Under the pieces are notes generated by a model. The model searched no databases, had not been told where the DNA came from, and saw only the letters and a list, made by a program, of their open reading frames with translations. The translations under genes and the position numbers were made by a program. From positions 2,170,001-2,234,000 of the forward strand of contig CP170191.1 in NCBI GenBank assembly GCA_042434945.1: a stretch of DNA of 64,000 bases, in the 5' to 3' direction. Position 1 is the stretch's first letter, and each line of letters begins with the position of its first letter. Below, one piece after another: positions 36,311 to 45,806 of this stretch. Origin of the DNA: Escherichia hormaechei_A. Its GTDB lineage: Bacteria; Pseudomonadota; Gammaproteobacteria; Enterobacterales; Enterobacteriaceae.

Positions 36311-36970
36311 TTACAGCACGCGGGTTTTCAGCGACAGGCCGTTAAAACTGACGTCCAGTTCGTCGCCGCTAAGCAGCGGCCCCACACCTTCCGGAGTGCC
36401 GGTGAGGATCACGTCGCCAGGTTTCAGGGTGAAGAAGCGGCTCATGTAGGCAATCAGCGGAACGATCTTATGGATCATGTCAGCGGTTGTTCCCTGCTGG
36501 CGGATCTCGCCGTTGACCTTCAGGCTGAGCGGCGTGTTCTGCGGATCGTCGGTAAATTCACTCACCGGAACGAAACCGGAAATCGGGCATGAATTATCAA
36601 AACCCTTGGCTTTTTCCCACGGCTGCCCCGCTTTCTTCATTTTGCCCTGGACGTCACGCAGCGTCAGGTCGAGCGCGACACCGTAACCCGCAATCGCCTT
36701 CTCTACATGCTCTTCAGTTGCCTGGCGCAGCGTCGCGCCGATCAGCACCGCCAGCTCCACTTCATGATGCACCGAGCCCAGTCCCTGCGGCAGAACCAGC
36801 GGCTGGCGAATATCGCACAGTGCGGTTTCTGGCTTAATAAACAGAACCGGCTCTTCCGGCACGGCGCTGCCCATCTCCTGAATATGTTTTGCATAGTTGC
36901 TGCCCACGCAGACCACTTTGCTGACGGGATAATCCAGTAATGCACCTTGCCAGTTATGATGTTGATACAT
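36311..36970 (-). CDS. ycgM: fumarylacetoacetate-hydrolase-family protein YcgM
   Basis: This 219-residue enzyme of the FAH fold acts on a C-C bond or keto acid. The family metal ligands are visible: the FIKPETAL stretch, HHEVELAVLIG (two Glu near residues 69-71) and ALDLTLRDVQGKMKKAGQPWEKAKGFDNSCP with the conserved Asp/Lys. Human and bacterial relatives (FAHD1 type) decarboxylate oxaloacetate or hydrolyse acylpyruvates. Its exact substrate here is unknown. It is transcribed with ycgN. Native-type sequence. Confidence 0.9.
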   Translation of the reverse strand: MYQHHNWQGALLDYPVSKVVCVGSNYAKHIQEMGSAVPEEPVLFIKPETALCDIRQPLVLPQGLGSVHHEVELAVLIGATLRQATEEHVEKAIAGYGVALDLTLRDVQGKMKKAGQPWEKAKGFDNSCPISGFVPVSEFTDDPQNTPLSLKVNGEIRQQGTTADMIHKIVPLIAYMSRFFTLKPGDVILTGTPEGVGPLLSGDELDVSFNGLSLKTRVL

Positions 36971-37017
36971 GGTCGACCCCTAATCGGTTGATGAGTTGTT
37001 CCCGGAAGGACCCGGGC

Positions 37018-37293
37018 TTATTTCTTTCCGCTCAGCTCAAGGTGCTGTTTTAATAAATTCTCCGGTGGCGGCGGAAGCTGTAAATAATAGCCCTGCTCGA
37101 TTAACGCCTTTTTGACTTTCTCAAGATCGGCGTTCACCAGCTTCTTACGGCCGTCCAGCGGCAGCAGCATCGCCAGCTGCGGTCGGCCAAAGCTTTTCAT
37201 TAATTCTTCAGGCACGCGGGAAAAATCGTCTTTCTTTTCGACATAAAGGTAGGTCTGGTCGCGGCTGGTACTTCTGTAGATCACACAAAACAT
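37018..37293 (-). CDS. ycgL: YcgL-domain protein
   Basis: This 91-residue small protein starts at MFCVIYRSTSRDQTYLYVEKKDDF; the frame extends 13 codons upstream without conservation. It has the YcgL fold: KKDDFSRVPEELMKSFGRP, LPLDGRKKLVNADLEKVK and EQGYYLQLPPPPENLL. Its function is not established. It lies divergent from minC. The sequence differs from E. coli at many positions, in contrast with minCDE next door. Confidence 0.88.
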   Translation of the reverse strand: MFCVIYRSTSRDQTYLYVEKKDDFSRVPEELMKSFGRPQLAMLLPLDGRKKLVNADLEKVKKALIEQGYYLQLPPPPENLLKQHLELSGKK

Positions 37294-37418
37294 GTTTTTA
37301 CTCTGAATAAATGGGAGGGTGACTTGCCTCAATATAATCCAGACTATAACATGCCTTATAGTCTTCGGAACATCATCGCGCGCTGGCGATGATTAATAGC
37401 TAATTGAGTAAGGCCAGG

Positions 37419-38114
37419 ATGTCAAACACGCCAATCGAGCTTAAAGGCAGTAGCTTCACTTTATCTGTGGTTCATCTGCATGAGGCAGAACCTAAGGTTA
37501 TCCATCAGGCGCTGGAAGACAAAATCGCTCAGGCCCCCGCATTTTTAAAACATGCCCCCGTTGTACTCAACGTCAGTGCACTGGAAGACCCGGTAAACTG
37601 GTCAGCGATGCATAAGGCGGTTTCGGCAACCGGTTTGCGGGTTATTGGCGTAAGTGGCTGCAAAGATGCGCAACTTAAAGCCGAAATTGAAAAAATGGGG
37701 CTGCCTATCCTGACGGAAGGAAAGGAAAAAGCGCCACGTCCAGCTCCCGCACCGCAGGCTCCAGCGCAAAATACAACGCCGGTCACAAAAACGCGTTTAA
37801 TAGATACCCCGGTGCGTTCCGGTCAGCGTATTTATGCTCCACAATGTGATCTGATTGTTACAAGCCACGTTAGCGCTGGGGCCGAATTGATTGCCGATGG
37901 GAACATTCATGTCTATGGCATGATGCGCGGTCGTGCGCTGGCAGGGGCAAGTGGTGACCGGGAAACGCAAATATTTTGTACGAACCTGATGGCGGAACTG
38001 GTGTCCATCGCAGGTGAATACTGGCTGAGTGATCAAATCCCAGCAGAATTTTATGGCAAAGCGGCGCGACTGCAGTTAGTCGAAAACGCTTTGACCGTTC
38101 AACCGTTAAATTGA
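37419..38114 (+). CDS. minC: septum-site inhibitor MinC
   Basis: This 231-residue inhibitor of FtsZ assembly starts at MSNTPIELKGSSFTLSVVHL. The N-terminal domain (~1-105) blocks FtsZ; a Pro/Ala-rich linker (~107-122) leads to the C-terminal beta-helix dimer domain that binds MinD (GAELIADGNIHVYGMMRGRALAGASGD). By recall it differs from E. coli K-12 by a single Ala for Thr in the linker, whereas Enterobacter MinC is clearly different. It is the first gene of the min operon; minD follows 23 bases later. Confidence 0.97.
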   Translation: MSNTPIELKGSSFTLSVVHLHEAEPKVIHQALEDKIAQAPAFLKHAPVVLNVSALEDPVNWSAMHKAVSATGLRVIGVSGCKDAQLKAEIEKMGLPILTEGKEKAPRPAPAPQAPAQNTTPVTKTRLIDTPVRSGQRIYAPQCDLIVTSHVSAGAELIADGNIHVYGMMRGRALAGASGDRETQIFCTNLMAELVSIAGEYWLSDQIPAEFYGKAARLQLVENALTVQPLN

Positions 38115-38137
38115 TCCCTTTTTAACAAGGAATTTCT

Positions 38138-38950
38138 ATGGCACGCATTATTGTTGTTACTTCGGGCAAAGGGGGTGTTGGTAAGACAACCTCCAGCGCG
38201 GCCATCGCCACTGGTTTGGCCCAGAAGGGAAAGAAAACTGTCGTGATAGATTTTGATATCGGCCTGCGTAATCTCGACCTGATTATGGGTTGTGAACGCC
38301 GGGTCGTTTACGATTTCGTCAACGTCATTCAGGGCGATGCAACGCTAAATCAGGCGTTAATTAAAGATAAGCGTACTGAAAATCTCTATATTCTTCCGGC
38401 ATCGCAAACACGCGATAAAGATGCCCTCACCCGTGAAGGGGTCGCCAAAGTTCTTGATGATCTGAAAGCGATGGATTTTGAATTTATCGTTTGTGACTCC
38501 CCGGCAGGGATTGAAACCGGTGCGTTAATGGCACTCTATTTTGCAGACGAAGCCATTATTACCACCAACCCGGAAGTCTCCTCAGTACGCGACTCTGACC
38601 GTATTCTAGGCATTCTGGCGTCGAAATCACGCCGCGCAGAAAATGGCGAAGAGCCTATTAAAGAGCACCTGCTGTTAACGCGCTATAACCCAGGCCGCGT
38701 AAGCAGAGGTGACATGCTGAGCATGGAAGATGTGCTGGAGATCCTGCGCATCAAACTCGTCGGCGTGATCCCAGAGGATCAATCAGTATTGCGCGCCTCT
38801 AACCAGGGTGAACCGGTCATTCTCGACATTAACGCCGATGCGGGTAAAGCCTACGCAGATACCGTAGAACGTCTGTTGGGAGAAGAACGTCCTTTCCGCT
38901 TCATTGAAGAAGAGAAGAAAGGCTTCCTCAAACGCTTGTTCGGAGGATAA
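38138..38950 (+). CDS. minD: division-site ATPase MinD
   Basis: This 270-residue deviant Walker ATPase contains KGGVGKTTSS at residues 10-19. It dimerises with ATP on the inner membrane through the C-terminal amphipathic helix (EEKKGFLKRLFGG), recruits MinC, and oscillates from pole to pole with MinE. The length and sequence match E. coli. minE follows after 3 bases, so the two are translationally linked, which matters for their stoichiometry. Confidence 0.98.
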   Translation: MARIIVVTSGKGGVGKTTSSAAIATGLAQKGKKTVVIDFDIGLRNLDLIMGCERRVVYDFVNVIQGDATLNQALIKDKRTENLYILPASQTRDKDALTREGVAKVLDDLKAMDFEFIVCDSPAGIETGALMALYFADEAIITTNPEVSSVRDSDRILGILASKSRRAENGEEPIKEHLLLTRYNPGRVSRGDMLSMEDVLEILRIKLVGVIPEDQSVLRASNQGEPVILDINADAGKAYADTVERLLGEERPFRFIEEEKKGFLKRLFGG

Positions 38951-38953
38951 GTT

Positions 38954-39220
38954 ATGGCATTACTCGATTTCTTTCTCTCGCGGAAGAAAAACACAGCCAA
39001 CATTGCAAAAGAACGGCTGCAGATTATTGTTGCTGAACGCCGTCGCAGCGATGCAGAACCGCATTATCTGCCGCAGTTGCGTAAAGATATTCTTGAGGTC
39101 ATTTGTAAATACGTACAAATTGATCCTGAGATGGTAACCGTACAGCTTGAGCAAAAAGATGGCGATATTTCTATTCTTGAGCTGAACGTGACCTTACCGG
39201 AAGCAGAAGAGTCGCGTTAA
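38954..39220 (+). CDS. minE: MinD activation and topology factor MinE
   Basis: This 88-residue protein starts MALLDFFLSRKKNTANIAKERLQIIVAERR: an N-terminal membrane-targeting helix and the anti-MinCD segment, followed by the dimerising topological-specificity domain (ILEVICKYVQIDPEMVTVQLEQ). It stimulates the MinD ATPase and drives the oscillation that keeps the septum at mid-cell. It matches E. coli K-12 by recall. The K-12-like tract ends at about the stop codon; the REP pair and rnd beyond are of native type. Confidence 0.97.
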   Translation: MALLDFFLSRKKNTANIAKERLQIIVAERRRSDAEPHYLPQLRKDILEVICKYVQIDPEMVTVQLEQKDGDISILELNVTLPEAEESR

Positions 39221-39235
39221 TCCGTTTGTGGTTTT

Positions 39236-39300
39236 GTAGGCCGGGTAAGCATCGCGCCTCCCGGCAATTTCCCCGGTGGCGCTGCGCTTACCGGGGCTAC
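39236..39300. repeat. two REP units between minE and rnd
   Basis: TAGGCCGGGTAAGCATCGCG into CCTCCCGGC, then CCCCGGTGGCGCTGCGCTTA into CCGGGGCTAC, form a pair of inverted palindromic units (BIME-like) between convergent minE and rnd. Confidence 0.8.
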
Positions 39301-39306
39301 AATTCT

Positions 39307-40434
39307 TTAGCGCGGATACCCTTCCAGCAGGGTATTCAGGCGTTCGGCCATCAGTTCCCCCCGCCATCCGGCGACCAGTTCCGGTAAACCATTTTGCGGT
39401 TTCAACTTCCAGTGCCAGTTCAGCAGCTGGTTAATCTGACGACGTGAAGCCAGCAGTTCGGCACTCAGTTTGCTTTCCCCCGCCACCGTCTGCACCAGCG
39501 CTTTGATGTCTTTGAACGCCTTGCGGTAGCCCGGCATATCCATCAGGTTAAGCAGCGGTTCTGGCAGTGCGTCCTCTGGCAGTTGCTGAGCTTTCTCTAC
39601 CAGCGCGAGCAGCGTTTTACCGTGGAAACGGATCTCACTTCCGGAAAGGCCAATGCTGTCCAGCTCACCAAGGCTACCCGGCATATAGCGCGCCACCGCC
39701 CACAGGTGTTCTTCACGCACCACGAAGTTAACCGCCAGATCGCGCTCACGCGCTTTACGCAGACGCCAGTCAGCCAGCAATTGCAGACAGGCCAGCTGGC
39801 GGGTGCGCAGCTGCCAGGCGTTGGTGATGTCACGCCAGGCTTCTTTCGGATCAACCACTTCCTGGCGACGCTGCTGCGTCATGCGGCACTCGTCCAGTGC
39901 GGCAGACAGCCAACCGGACGCCTCAGCCTCTTTCATGAGCTGGCCGGCAATTGGAAGAAGATAAAAGACGTCTGCCGCGGCGTATTCAAGCTGACGCGCC
40001 GTCAGCGGACGCGCGAGCCAGTCGGTACGCGATTCGCTCTTATCCAGCGTCAGACCGGTGTACTCTTCCACCATCGCCGCAAAACCCCAGGAGAGCGGAC
40101 GACCGCTGAACGCCGCGAGGATCTGGGTATCAATCAGCGGCTGCGGCATGATGCCAAAGGTGTTGAGAAATACTTCCAGATCTTCACTGCCCGCGTGCAG
40201 ATATTTGGTCACGGCGGTATCCAGCAACAGCTCGCGCATTGGTGCCCAGTCGGTAATGCCGAGGGGGTCAATCAACGACACGTGTTTGCCGTCATACATC
40301 TGAATCAGACCCAGCTGCGGATAGTACGTTCGGGTGCGGACAAATTCCGTATCCAGGGCGATAGCGGGAAATTCACGCGTCACCTCGCACAGCGAAGCCA
40401 GCTCGTCGTTGGTAGTGATCATTTGGTAATTCAA
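39307..40434 (-). CDS. rnd: ribonuclease D
   Basis: This 375-residue 3'-5' exonuclease matures tRNA and other small RNA 3' ends. It starts at a TTG giving MNYQMITTNDELA, as in E. coli. The DEDD exonuclease motifs are present: ALDTEFVRTRTYYP, LHAGSEDLEVF and EYAAADVFYLLP; the C-terminal HRDC domains follow (RDLAVNFVVREEHLWAVARYMPGSLGELD). It is clearly diverged from K-12 along its whole length, so it forms a native island of about 1.2 kb between the K-12-like minCDE and fadD tracts. Confidence 0.96.
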   Translation of the reverse strand: MNYQMITTNDELASLCEVTREFPAIALDTEFVRTRTYYPQLGLIQMYDGKHVSLIDPLGITDWAPMRELLLDTAVTKYLHAGSEDLEVFLNTFGIMPQPLIDTQILAAFSGRPLSWGFAAMVEEYTGLTLDKSESRTDWLARPLTARQLEYAAADVFYLLPIAGQLMKEAEASGWLSAALDECRMTQQRRQEVVDPKEAWRDITNAWQLRTRQLACLQLLADWRLRKARERDLAVNFVVREEHLWAVARYMPGSLGELDSIGLSGSEIRFHGKTLLALVEKAQQLPEDALPEPLLNLMDMPGYRKAFKDIKALVQTVAGESKLSAELLASRRQINQLLNWHWKLKPQNGLPELVAGWRGELMAERLNTLLEGYPR

Positions 40435-40457
40435 ATTGTTTTCTCTTTAGTGGGCGT

Positions 40458-40485
40458 CAAAAAAAACGCCGGATTAACCGGCGTC
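40458..40485 (-). terminator. terminator after fadD
   Basis: On the minus strand GACGCCGGTTAATCCGGCGT followed by TTTTTTT, a strong hairpin and U tract, lies 20-45 bases after the fadD stop codon and before rnd. Confidence 0.88.
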
Positions 40486-40503
40486 TGACGACTGACTTAA
40501 CGC

Positions 40504-42186
40504 TCAGGCTTTATTGTCCACTTTGCCGCGCGCTTCGTCACGTAATTCTCGTCGCAAAATTTTTCCGACGTTAGATTTCGGTAACTCATCACGAAACTCC
40601 ACCAGCTTCGGTACTTTGTATCCCGTGAGCTGACGGCGGCAAAAAGTCACCAGTGACTCTTCGGTAAGCGATGGATCTTTTTTCACTACGAAGATTTTCA
40701 CCGCTTCACCACTGGAGCCGGAAGGTACGCCAACAGCCGCGACTTCCTGTACGCCAGGATGCTGCATGACGACATCTTCAATCTCGTTGGGATAGACGTT
40801 AAAACCGGAAACCAGAATCATGTCTTTTTTACGATCGACAATGCGCAGGAATCCTTCTTCATCCATTACCGCGATGTCGCCGGTGTGTAACCAGCCATTT
40901 TTGATGATTTCATCGGTAGCATCGGGACGCTGCCAGTAACCCAGCATCACCTGCGGTCCTTTGACACAAAGCTCACCCGGTTGACCTGGTGGTACTTCAT
41001 TATCATCATCCACCAGTTTGGCTTCCGTCGACGGCACCGGCAAACCGATGCTACCACTATGATAATCAATATCATATGGGTTAACGCTGACCAGCGGCGC
41101 ACACTCGGTAAGGCCATAGCCTTCCAGCAGATACTGTCCGGTCAGTTTCACCCAACGCTCTGCCACCACTTGCTGCACTGGCATCCCACCGCCTGCGGAA
41201 AGATGCAGACTGGAGAAATCCAGCTGCTGGAACTCTTTATTGTTCAGCAACGCATTGAACAAGGTGTTAACGCCCGTGATAGCGGTAAACGGATATTTCG
41301 CTAACTCTTTTACCAACCCTGGAATATCGCGCGGGTTAGTGATAAGCAGGTTCTGCCCACCCAGTTCGATAAACAGCAGGCAGTTAATGGTCAGGGCAAA
41401 AATGTGATACAGCGGCAGCGCCGTCACCACCAGCTCTTTGCCCGGATGCAACAGCGGACCATAGGTCGCGTTAACCTGTTCCAGGTTCGCCAGCATATTG
41501 CGGTGAGTCAGCATCGCGCCTTTCGCCACACCAGTGGTGCCGCCGGTGTATTGCAGAAAAGCTAAATCTTCCGGCACCAGTTCGGGTTTGACGTACTGCA
41601 TCCGGTAGCCGTTATGCAGTGCGCTACGAAATGAAATGGCATCTGGCAGATGGTATTTCGGCACCAAACGCTTGATGTATTTAACAACGAAATTGACTAC
41701 CGTGCCTTTTGCCGTAGATAGCTGATCGCCCATACGGGTCAGAATTACGTGCTGAACGGCGGTTTTATCAACCACTTTTTCCAGTGTGTGAGCAAAGTTA
41801 GACACGATAACAATCGCCGATGCGCCGCTATCGTTAAGCTGATGCTCAAGCTCACGCGGGGTATACAACGGGTTAACGTTTACGACGATCATCCCGGCAC
41901 GCAAAATGCCAAACAGCGCCACCGGATATTGCAATAAATTAGGCATCATCAACGCAACGCGATCGCCTTTCTTCAGCCCCAACCCTTGTTGCAAATAAGC
42001 GGCAAACGCGCGACTGCGTTCTTCCAGCTTGCGGAAGGTCATTACCTCCCCCATATTCACAAACGCAGGTTGATCGGCGTAGCGCGCGACCGACTGCTCA
42101 AACATATCTACCAGAGATTGATAACGGTCAGGGTTGATCTCCGTCGGAACGTCCGCGGGATAACGGTTAAGCCAAACCTTCTTCAA
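40504..42186 (-). CDS. fadD: long-chain fatty acyl-CoA synthetase FadD
   Basis: This 560-residue enzyme activates imported long-chain fatty acids with ATP and CoA at the inner membrane. The start is a TTG (MKKVWLNRYPAD), as in E. coli, with AGGTGAAGA just upstream; the frame extends further but is not used. AMP-binding motif YTGGTTGVAKGA, later GYGLTECAPLVSVNP and the fatty-acyl signature NGWLHTGDIAVMDEEGFLRIVDRKKDM are present. It matches K-12 by recall except that one codon is missing: VDDDNEVPP where K-12 has VDDDGNEVPP (near 41,000). That removes one glycine from a surface loop and keeps the frame. FadR regulates it through the operator upstream. Confidence 0.96.
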   Translation of the reverse strand: MKKVWLNRYPADVPTEINPDRYQSLVDMFEQSVARYADQPAFVNMGEVMTFRKLEERSRAFAAYLQQGLGLKKGDRVALMMPNLLQYPVALFGILRAGMIVVNVNPLYTPRELEHQLNDSGASAIVIVSNFAHTLEKVVDKTAVQHVILTRMGDQLSTAKGTVVNFVVKYIKRLVPKYHLPDAISFRSALHNGYRMQYVKPELVPEDLAFLQYTGGTTGVAKGAMLTHRNMLANLEQVNATYGPLLHPGKELVVTALPLYHIFALTINCLLFIELGGQNLLITNPRDIPGLVKELAKYPFTAITGVNTLFNALLNNKEFQQLDFSSLHLSAGGGMPVQQVVAERWVKLTGQYLLEGYGLTECAPLVSVNPYDIDYHSGSIGLPVPSTEAKLVDDDNEVPPGQPGELCVKGPQVMLGYWQRPDATDEIIKNGWLHTGDIAVMDEEGFLRIVDRKKDMILVSGFNVYPNEIEDVVMQHPGVQEVAAVGVPSGSSGEAVKIFVVKKDPSLTEESLVTFCRRQLTGYKVPKLVEFRDELPKSNVGKILRRELRDEARGKVDNKA

Positions 42187-42258
42187 TTCTTCACCTCTAA
42201 AATGCGTGTTCGTCGTCATCGCAACCCCAAATGATATACATGCCGTTAACATAATATT

Positions 42259-42275
42259 AACTCATCATACCAGCT
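42259..42275 (-). promoter_or_regulatory. FadR operator upstream of fadD
   Basis: On the minus strand AGCTGGTATGATGAGTT, 73-89 bases before the fadD start, agrees with the FadR consensus (AACTGGTCNGACNNGTT) and with the known E. coli fadD operator. FadR itself is encoded 9 kb away in this window. Confidence 0.85.
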
Positions 42276-42390
42276 TGATAATTACCCAACGAAAAGGTTG
42301 CGAAGCGCGTCACTATTTATTTTTATCTTTACCGTAAGAATGCAGAAACAGCGACCCAGCCGCTGTTTCTTTTTCTTTAAAAACAAGCAA

Positions 42391-42972
42391 TTATTCAGTT
42401 ACAACTGTTTGTACTCTCGCGGGGCCGGGATTTATACCAGCCCCATCCGCCGTAGCCATAGGGCCAGCCACGACCGCCATAAAACCATGGATCAATCGGC
42501 TGAGGCGGCATAATCACCTGCTGGGTTAAATGCCAACGTTTGTAACCCGTTACTTGCATCACCATAAATTTATAGGGCGTATTGCCGATTTTGCCGTCAA
42601 CCGCACCAGTGATTGGCCCGACTACCGTAACCAGTTGTCCACGGAAATCCACCGGGTCCAGAAAACCGTTCACATCGGCATAAATGCGACCGCGAGAAGG
42701 TTCTCCCAGCGTCGGTCTGGCTCCGCTGTCCAGCGGTACGGTAGCAATTTCCGGCGAGTTTTCCCTTGCTGGTTTTGTACCGCAACCACTTTGCCACCAA
42801 AGCGTGCCTCCTGACCAACGTACAGCTGCGGCGCACACATCACCCGAACTAAATCTTGTTGCGGCGTGGGACTGCTGCCTTTAATGGCGTCCGGCACAGT
42901 GACACAACCGCTCAGCATTAGCGCAACGTACCTGCCAGTATGCCTTTGATAACATTCCTTTTGAACCGCCAT
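42391..42972 (-). pseudogene. yeaY: Slp-family lipoprotein (YeaY), four indels
   Basis: Pieced together, this is the E. coli YeaY lipoprotein of the Slp family: MAVQK..., lipobox MLSGC, TVPDAIKGSSPTPQQDLVRV, RPTLGEPSRGRIYADVN, KRWHLTQQVIMPPQPIDPW and a glycine/tryptophan-rich end. Four one-base changes of length break it: an extra G after MAVQK, one T lost near 42,926, one T lost near 42,752 (AACTCGCCGGAAA), and an extra A near 42,430 (TGGTATAAAATC-type run). All lie in or beside short homopolymers, and the protein is K-12-like between them. The known member is an outer-membrane, sigma-E-linked protein of uncertain role. Confidence 0.85.
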
Positions 42973-43011
42973 GGTGCGACTCCTTTTTTTCTCAGGGCAT
43001 ACTCTTAAGAT

Positions 43012-43709
43012 TCATTCTTTGCCCGGAAGTTTCTTCCATGCGGACGTTGTTACGTAAATAAACCGGTTCGGCATGTTCCACCGCCACCGTTTTACCCTCA
43101 GCAAACATCTGACACGCAATCGGCAGCATATCTTCAGCAGCAGGCAGTAACACTTCGCCATCGCGCAAAACCAGCCCGCTCTCTTTACCGAGATCCGGCC
43201 AAGCTTGCCAGCCCGTCCCTACCGTCACCCATTCGCCGGAAAGCTGTTTGCATTCGTTCATGGACGATTTCGGGTTTGAGTACGGCTTCGGTTTCTTCAC
43301 CGTGCCAGATACCGTATTCATCACGCTGATATTCGGCCCAGTAAACTTCGCCCATTCGCGCGTCAATGGCTGCCAGCACGCGGGTTGCGCCGTTTTTGCG
43401 CCACGCCCCTTGCGCCATCGTCATTAGCGTGGAGACGCCAATCATCGGTAATTCCGCGCCAAGCGCCAGCCCTTGCGCGATGCCAATACCAATGCGCACG
43501 CCAGTAAAGCTACCGGGGCCGCGCCCGTAAGCCAGAGCGTTAATATCAGTCAGGGAAGTTCCGCTGGTGGTCAGGATATCCTGCACCATCGGTAAGATTC
43601 GTTGAGTATGTTCACGAGGGCAAAGCTCAAAATGAGCGTTGACAGTACCGTCGTTCCACAGGGCGACAGAGCAGGCCTCTGTCGCGGTATCGATAGCCAG
43701 AATTCGCAT
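43012..43709 (-). pseudogene. tsaB: tRNA threonylcarbamoyladenosine protein TsaB, two indels
   Basis: TsaB (YeaZ) is a partner of TsaD in making t6A37 in ANN-decoding tRNAs and is essential in E. coli. The first ~150 residues (MRILAIDTATEACSVALWND through KPEIVHERMQ) match K-12. An extra A near 43,252 (GCAAACAGC where GCAACAGC is expected) then shifts the frame; the K-12 sequence QLSGEWVTVGTGWQAWPDLG continues in another frame. Near 43,049 an extra base in AACGTCCGCATGG breaks it again before the normal end LPGKE. As written the protein would be truncated after ~174 residues. Since the gene should be essential, sequencing error or a second intact copy is likely. Confidence 0.88.
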
Positions 43710-43765
43710 GGGTCTTCGTGCTTAGATCAATAAAAAGGCGCGCATCATACCATACTCCGTAACAA

Positions 43766-45675
43766 TTACCTGGAGGATGGTATCGCAAGGAAACGAACCG
43801 CACGGGCAATGTCACGGGTGCGTGGCGCGGGCGGCAGACTGGCGAGAAACGTCGCGCCGTAAGGACGCATCACCAGCCGATTGTCACAAATCACCAGCAC
43901 GCCACGATCGTCGGCGTCGCGAATCAGTCGCCCTACCCCCTGTTTGAGAGTAATGACGGCATCTGGTAGTTGCACTTCATCGAACGGGTCGCCACCGCGC
44001 AAACGACAATCTTCCATGCGCGCTTTTAACAGTGGATCATCCGGCGAGGTAAACGGCAATTTGTCGATAATTACCAATGACAATGTATCGCCACGCACGT
44101 CCACCCCTTCCCAGAAACTACTGGTTGCCACAAGAAGCGCATTACCGGCACTGACAAACTGCTGCAACAGTTGGCCTTTACTGGTTTCCCCCTGCAACAA
44201 AACGGGAAGCGTCATGGTAGCGCGGAACTGCTCGGCCAGATCGCGCATCATGGCGTGCGAGGTACAAAGCATAAAACAACGACCGTTGTTAGCTTCGATG
44301 ATCGGTCGCAGCATTGCCGCTAACTGGCGAGCAGAACCTGGCTGGTTGGTTTGCGGCAGATTGCGCGGCACACAGAGTAACGCCTGGCGGCTGTAATCAA
44401 ACGGGCTTGGCAATAGCAACGACTCCGCCTGTTCTATCCCAAGCCGCGAGGTGAAATGATGCAGATCGTCGTTCACCGACAGCGTTGCTGAGGTGAAGAT
44501 CCAGCTACCGGGCTTTTGCGCCATTAACTCTTTGAATTTATCCGCCACGCTGAGCGGCGTGAGAGCCAGAGTAAAATGGCGCGAAGTGCATTCGTACCAG
44601 TAGCTGTAGCCCGGCTGATTGATCTCTTTTAGCCGCTTCAGCCGTGTGCGATACAACGTGGCGCGCTCAAATGCCGCATCCAGCAAGGCGGAACGCCCCA
44701 GTGACAGTTTTGCCACGTCATAACAAAGTTCCAGGGTGTCATCGAGCAGTAAAAATGCCCGCTGAATTTGCGGATTAGCTAACAGCTCACGCAGGTTACC
44801 GCGATAACCTGGCTCACCGAGTTGCAGACGAAAATCCTGCGCACTCTGGGCAAGACGATCAGCGCACTTTTGTAACTGCTGGGTGTCTTTTAATTCGGTG
44901 CGGTAGGCGATGGTGATGTCTTTTGCCAGGTCGAGCAGTTGTCGACTGGAGAGTGACTGACCAAAATACTGGCTGGCAATGTCCGGTAGCTGGTGGGCTT
45001 CGTCGAAGATCATGACGTCCGCTTCCGGGATCAGTTCGCCAAATCCACTCTCTTTAACCACCATATCCGCCAGAAAGAGATGATGGTTTACCACCACCAC
45101 ATCGGCGTCCATCGCTTTTTTACGTGCTTTGACCACAAAGCAATCTTTATACATCGGGCAGTCGCTGCCAAGACAGTTGTCGTTGGTGCTGGTGACCAGC
45201 GGCCACGCCTGTGAATCTTCCGCCACGCTGACGCAGGTGCTGATATCACCATCGACTGTTTGATTAGACCAGGAGCGCAGCAGGATCACATCGCTTAAGA
45301 TTTGTACCGGCAGATCGCCCCCCGCCAGCGCCTGCTGTTCGAGACGTTCGAGGCAGAGGTAGTTTGAGCGCCCTTTCAGCAGCGCCACGTTGCCCGTATA
45401 TTTCAATGCCTTTGAGACTGTTGGCAAATCGCGGCTGTAGAGCTGATCCTGCAACGCTTTTGAGCCGGTCGAGATAATGACTTTCTTTTTCGCCCGCAGC
45501 GCAGGAGCCAGGTAAGCGTAGGTTTTGCCCGTACCGGTTCCTGCTTCCACCACCAGCGGCTGGCCTTTTCTATCGCCTGGGTGACGGCTACCGCCATCTG
45601 TCGCTGTGGTTCTCGCGGCTTAAAGCCTGGTATCGCTTTCGCCAGCTGACCGTCTGGTGCAAAATCGTCCGTCAC
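43766..45675 (-). pseudogene. yoaA: ATP-dependent helicase YoaA (DinG-like), one-base deletion
   Basis: YoaA is an iron-sulfur XPD/DinG-like helicase that works with the DNA polymerase clamp-loader subunit chi in damage repair. The first ~37 codons from the ATG at 45,675 (MTDDFAPDGQLAKAIPGFK...) end in AIEK; then a run of five A expected in GAAAAAGGC is four (near 45,569), shifting the frame. The next frame supplies the rest: EAGTGTGKT (Walker A), the iron-sulfur cysteines in CLGSDCPMYKDC, DEAHQLPD and helicase motifs to the end FLAIPSSR. The 595-residue downstream frame is otherwise complete and K-12-like. The break lies just before the Walker A motif. Confidence 0.9.
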
Positions 45676-45806
45676 ACTACCCCCTGTTGATTTGAACAGG
45701 GATTATGCAGGATGAGGGCGCTTTCGCCAGTTTGAAGTGGTGACGGCGACCTCACATTGTGGCAGTCTTTGCAGCACGAAAATGGAAGGATAATGAGGAC
45801 AAAATG

